Positions 61,456-64,000 of a stretch of 64,000 nt of DNA are shown one piece after another. A program made the translations under genes and the position numbers. The stretch covers positions 1 through 64,000 of the forward strand of contig JAHCIT010000008.1 of NCBI GenBank assembly GCA_026129095.1, in the 5' to 3' direction. This DNA is from Deltaproteobacteria bacterium (GTDB lineage Bacteria; JAGRBM01; JAHCIT01). The notes beneath the pieces are model-generated. The model saw nothing but the letters and a program-made list of their open reading frames with translations. It was not told the origin of the DNA and did not search any database. How positions within the stretch are numbered: position 1 is the first letter of the stretch; every line of letters starts with the position of its first letter.

Positions 61456-62153
61456 TTCGGCGAGCTGCGTACATCGCGGGTCCGATCGGAAAGCTGCTCA
61501 CGGGAACCGCCGACCAGCGGGTCATCACTGCCCTCGATGCGCCCGCCGGCTTCGGCCAGCTTGACGACAAAATCCACCACCTCGCTGGAAGCCCAGTCCA
61601 CCGGACCAAAAATCTTCTTTGCCACGTTGCCTTCCAGATCAATCACGTAGGTTTCGGGATAACGGAACGTCCCGTACCGCCGGGCGATCCGGCTGTCCTT
61701 GTCCCAGATGACCGGCATGGAGATGTTCAGGCGTCCGGTGAAGTCCCGGGCAATGCTCTCGCGGACATCCTCGTTGATGGCGATCAGTTCCACACCCTTG
61801 TCGCGGGTCAGCCGGTACAGCTGCTCCAGGTCGGGCATCTCCTTGATACACGGGTCGCACCAGGAGGCCCAGAAGTTCAGGATGATCACGCGCCTGCCCC
61901 GTTCGGCGGCCAGATCGAAGGTTTCGCCTGTCAGGAAGGTTCCGGTAAAGACCGGCGCCTCTTGGCCGGGCAGCGGGAACCGGTTGTCCATGTCCTTCGG
62001 AAACCGGAGGAACATGCCGGCTACCACGGCCACGGCAATGCCCAGAACCACCAGAAAGCCGGTAATGGACGGCTTTTCGGCCTCACGCGGCAGGGCGCCA
62101 GGAGCGTTGGGTTCGGTTTTGCCTGCGTCTGTCATCAGCTTCACCACGGTCAC
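61452..62153 (-). CDS. TlpA-like membrane-anchored thioredoxin
   Basis: 233 aa from GTG 62153, whose GTGA overlaps the stop of the upstream glutaredoxin-like gene; an ATG six codons later is an alternative. One membrane helix at about 31-49, then a periplasmic TlpA/ResA-like domain with WASWCDPCIKE (Cys99, Cys102), the cis-proline region FRYPETYVID, and a polar tail. Such proteins reduce disulfides in the periplasm, often for cytochrome c maturation, but no ccm genes are in the window. It converges on the radical SAM gene with a four-base overlap. Confidence 0.92.
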   Translation of the reverse strand: MTVVKLMTDAGKTEPNAPGALPREAEKPSITGFLVVLGIAVAVVAGMFLRFPKDMDNRFPLPGQEAPVFTGTFLTGETFDLAAERGRRVIILNFWASWCDPCIKEMPDLEQLYRLTRDKGVELIAINEDVRESIARDFTGRLNISMPVIWDKDSRIARRYGTFRYPETYVIDLEGNVAKKIFGPVDWASSEVVDFVVKLAEAGGRIEGSDDPLVGGSREQLSDRTRDVRSSPN

Positions 62154-62392
62154 GGCTCAATGGCCAGCGCCTTCTGCAACGCATCCCGGTCCAGCCGGTA
62201 ACGGCAGACTTCCCTGCCGTCCACTTTGACCACCGGGATGTGGATTTCAAGCTCGGACAGGAGGCGGGCGTCGGCTTCGATATTGATCTTGTGAACCCGG
62301 AAACCAAGACCAGCCGCCAGCCCTTTCAGTTCCTTTTCTGCCTCATCACAAAGGCAGCAGCCGGGGCGGCCATAAAGCTCAACCGTTTTCAC
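62150..62392 (-). CDS. Glutaredoxin-like (DUF836) protein
   Basis: 80 aa, a minimal thioredoxin fold. The active site is GRPGCCLCDEA with Cys12 and Cys15 as the CxxC pair and an extra Cys13. The cis-proline is in IHIPVVKVDG. The DUF836 subgroup has the same CxLC pattern and often sits beside TlpA-like or assembly-factor genes, as here, where the two overlap by four bases. The pair may relay electrons from cytosol to periplasm or may simply be co-transcribed. Confidence 0.9.
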   Translation of the reverse strand: MKTVELYGRPGCCLCDEAEKELKGLAAGLGFRVHKINIEADARLLSELEIHIPVVKVDGREVCRYRLDRDALQKALAIEP

Positions 62393-62417
62393 AAGACCAT
62401 CCGGCGCCAGCCACCGG

Positions 62418-64000
62418 TCAGTTCGTCCCCTGCCAGTCGATCTGCTTGACCGGCTTCATTCCCTTGAACTGCTCGTAAACCCGGTTGTTCACGAACAGCT
62501 CGAACAGGTCGCGGTCCAGATGGTTGGCATCCACTTCCGCCTTGATGATCTCCAGCGCCTTCGGGATAGGCATGGGCGGCTTGTAGGGACGGTCACGGGC
62601 CGTCAGGGCCTCAAATATGTCGAGAAGCGCCAGAATCTTGGCCTGAGTGAGAAGCTGCTCGCTCTTCAGGCCATGCGGATAGCCCGTTCCGTCGATCTTC
62701 TCGTGATGGGAACCAGCGATGTGCGGGACGTTCTTGAGGGACTTCGGCCAGGGAATCTTCCGCAGGATTTCCCAGGTGTAGGCAATGTGGCTCTCGATGA
62801 TCTCGCGTTCCTTTCCGGTCAGGTTCCCCCGCCGGACGACCAGGTTCTCGACCTCGAATTCGCCGAGCAGCGGCTTTACCGTGCCATCGGTGTCGGTCAT
62901 CGTCCGCTTCGAGATTTCCTGGACCTTGGCCACTTCCTCGTCCGAAACGAACCCCCGCTTGTTGATGTCCATCAGCAGCAGGATTTCCGACTGGATGCGG
63001 TCGATGTCTTCCTTCACCTTTCCCGCCGGCTCGTCGCCGGGCCTGAGATCCCCCGCCCGGTAAGCGGCTTCCATCCGCTGGAACTTGAGCATTTCGAACC
63101 GGCGGCGGACGGCTTCCATCTGCTCGGGCGCAAGCTTGTGGGCCTTGGTGAGCACCGCCTCACGGACTGCGATCTTGCCCACGTCATGCAGATAGCTGGC
63201 GTATTTGAGTTCCCGGAGTTCCTCGTCGCTGAACTTCACCCCCGCAAACGGCCCCGATGTCTGCTCGTTGATGATCCGGGCCATCGTCTGGGCGTACTGG
63301 ACCAGACGGTAGCTGTGACCGCCAGTGGCCGTATCCCGGTATTCCAGTGTGGCGGCGAACGACTGGGCCAGCGCCTCGAACAGTTTTTCCACGTCGTCGA
63401 TCAGTTTCACCTTCTCGATCGAAACGGCCGCCTGCGAGGCCAGCGACAGGAGCAGCTGGCTGTCGGCATCGTCGAATATCGTGACGTGCCGGGGGGTATC
63501 CTCCGGCTTGTCGAGAATGGTTGCGAAGTTCTTCTTCTTGTTGATGAGCTGGATGACGCCCGTGATCTCGCCCCGGTGATTCCGCATCGGTACCACCAGC
63601 ATTGACACGGAACGGTAACCCGACTTCTTGTCGAAACCGGAGTTGAACGAGAACGGCGAACCTTCCGGCAGGCTATAGACGTCGGCGATGTTCAGTATCT
63701 CGCCCTTGGCAGCCACATAGCCCGAAATGGACGCCGTGCTCACCGGCATGGCGAACGAGACAAACGGGATGCTGAGCGAATCGTTCTGCGAGCAGGTGAA
63801 CCGGAGCTGCTTCGGGAACTCCTTTTCACGTCGGTACGGCAAGGGCGGGTTCTTCTGGTTTTCCTCGGGCTCACCCTCCTCGATGAGATAGAGCGAGCCC
63901 GCGTCGGCACTTGTCGCCCGCCGGCACTCAAACAGGATCATGTCCAGAAGCCGCTGCAGGTTGCTTTCGGTCGAAAGGGCCGTCCCGATCCGGTAGAGCT
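62418..64000 (-). CDS. GAF/HD-GYP domain protein, partial at the right edge
   Basis: The frame is open from the stop at 62418 to the end of the window, so at least 527 residues are seen and the start lies outside; an internal ATG at 63941 is not the true start because the GAF domain already begins before it (LSTESNLQRLLD). A GAF domain is followed by an HD-GYP domain with LHDVGK and HHEKIDGTGYP. An insert of about 90 charged residues lies between these two motifs, between the HD pair and the GYP loop. The metal-binding residues of an active cyclic-di-GMP phosphodiesterase are in place. Possibly a second GAF lies upstream. Confidence 0.9.
   Translation of the reverse strand, partial: LYRIGTALSTESNLQRLLDMILFECRRATSADAGSLYLIEEGEPEENQKNPPLPYRREKEFPKQLRFTCSQNDSLSIPFVSFAMPVSTASISGYVAAKGEILNIADVYSLPEGSPFSFNSGFDKKSGYRSVSMLVVPMRNHRGEITGVIQLINKKKNFATILDKPEDTPRHVTIFDDADSQLLLSLASQAAVSIEKVKLIDDVEKLFEALAQSFAATLEYRDTATGGHSYRLVQYAQTMARIINEQTSGPFAGVKFSDEELRELKYASYLHDVGKIAVREAVLTKAHKLAPEQMEAVRRRFEMLKFQRMEAAYRAGDLRPGDEPAGKVKEDIDRIQSEILLLMDINKRGFVSDEEVAKVQEISKRTMTDTDGTVKPLLGEFEVENLVVRRGNLTGKEREIIESHIAYTWEILRKIPWPKSLKNVPHIAGSHHEKIDGTGYPHGLKSEQLLTQAKILALLDIFEALTARDRPYKPPMPIPKALEIIKAEVDANHLDRDLFELFVNNRVYEQFKGMKPVKQIDWQGTN

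Overview
The window is GC-rich chromosomal DNA from a Gram-negative bacterium. Support comes from a complete dcw cell-wall and division cluster with a MurE of meso-diaminopimelate type, a TolQ/ExbB-ExbD motor operon, an outer-membrane OprP-like porin and squalene-forming hopanoid genes (hpnCDE). The mixture (whole dcw cluster, PASTA-tailed FtsI, HpnCDE, inositol-phosphate synthase, bufferin-type RiPP genes) suits a deltaproteobacterium in the old broad sense, but the sequence alone does not fix the phylum. GTG and TTG starts are frequent and 4-bp stop/start overlaps are the normal operon joint. No gap between genes exceeds 300 bases. There is one tRNA, and I see no rRNA, CRISPR array, transposase or phage gene.

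Layout. 0-8.1 kb: FmdB zinc ribbon, argJ, then a compact three-gene bufferin-type (BufA2/BufB/BufC) operon, a metallophosphoesterase, Hsp20, rsmD-coaD and a class I aminotransferase. 8.2-27.1 kb (minus strand): a 16-gene dcw cluster in transcription order mraZ-rsmH-ftsL-ftsI-murE-murF-mraY-murD-ftsW-murG-murC-murB-ddl-ftsQ-ftsA-ftsZ. It is headed by a promoter whose -10 is abutted by three MraZ-type boxes at exact 10-bp spacing. 27.4-33.5 kb: a flippase-like LPG-synthase-TM protein, an aldehyde dehydrogenase, and three glycosyltransferases with a DUF2304 protein. 33.6-42 kb: a stand-alone biotinyl carrier, a large membrane TPR protein, a MetF-like protein, inositol-3-phosphate synthase and an unknown neighbour sharing a promoter motif, two NAD(P)-binding oxidoreductases, tRNA-Pro(CGG) and rpe.

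42-49.7 kb (mostly minus strand): a cassette of SxtJ-like protein, SGNH protein, carbamoyltransferase, DUF5989 protein, a second SGNH protein, alpha/beta hydrolase and a cysteine-free tandem rhodanese. It probably decorates an exported glycan or metabolite. 49.8-57.1 kb: trigger factor, a secreted HEAT-like protein, a TolQ-like channel with two ExbD-like partners behind a good promoter, and hpnCDE, which make squalene from farnesyl diphosphate. 57.1-64 kb: an unknown membrane-anchored protein, an OprP-like porin with a possible Pho box, a B12-type radical SAM protein, a TlpA-like thioredoxin, a glutaredoxin-like protein and a GAF/HD-GYP protein that runs off the right edge.

The most interesting system is the bufferin operon at 2022-4065, a predicted copper-handling RiPP. 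Its precursor carries two copies of a C-x-G-x-N-x-C-K-G unit, six cysteines and an unusual lysine/aspartate-rich tail.
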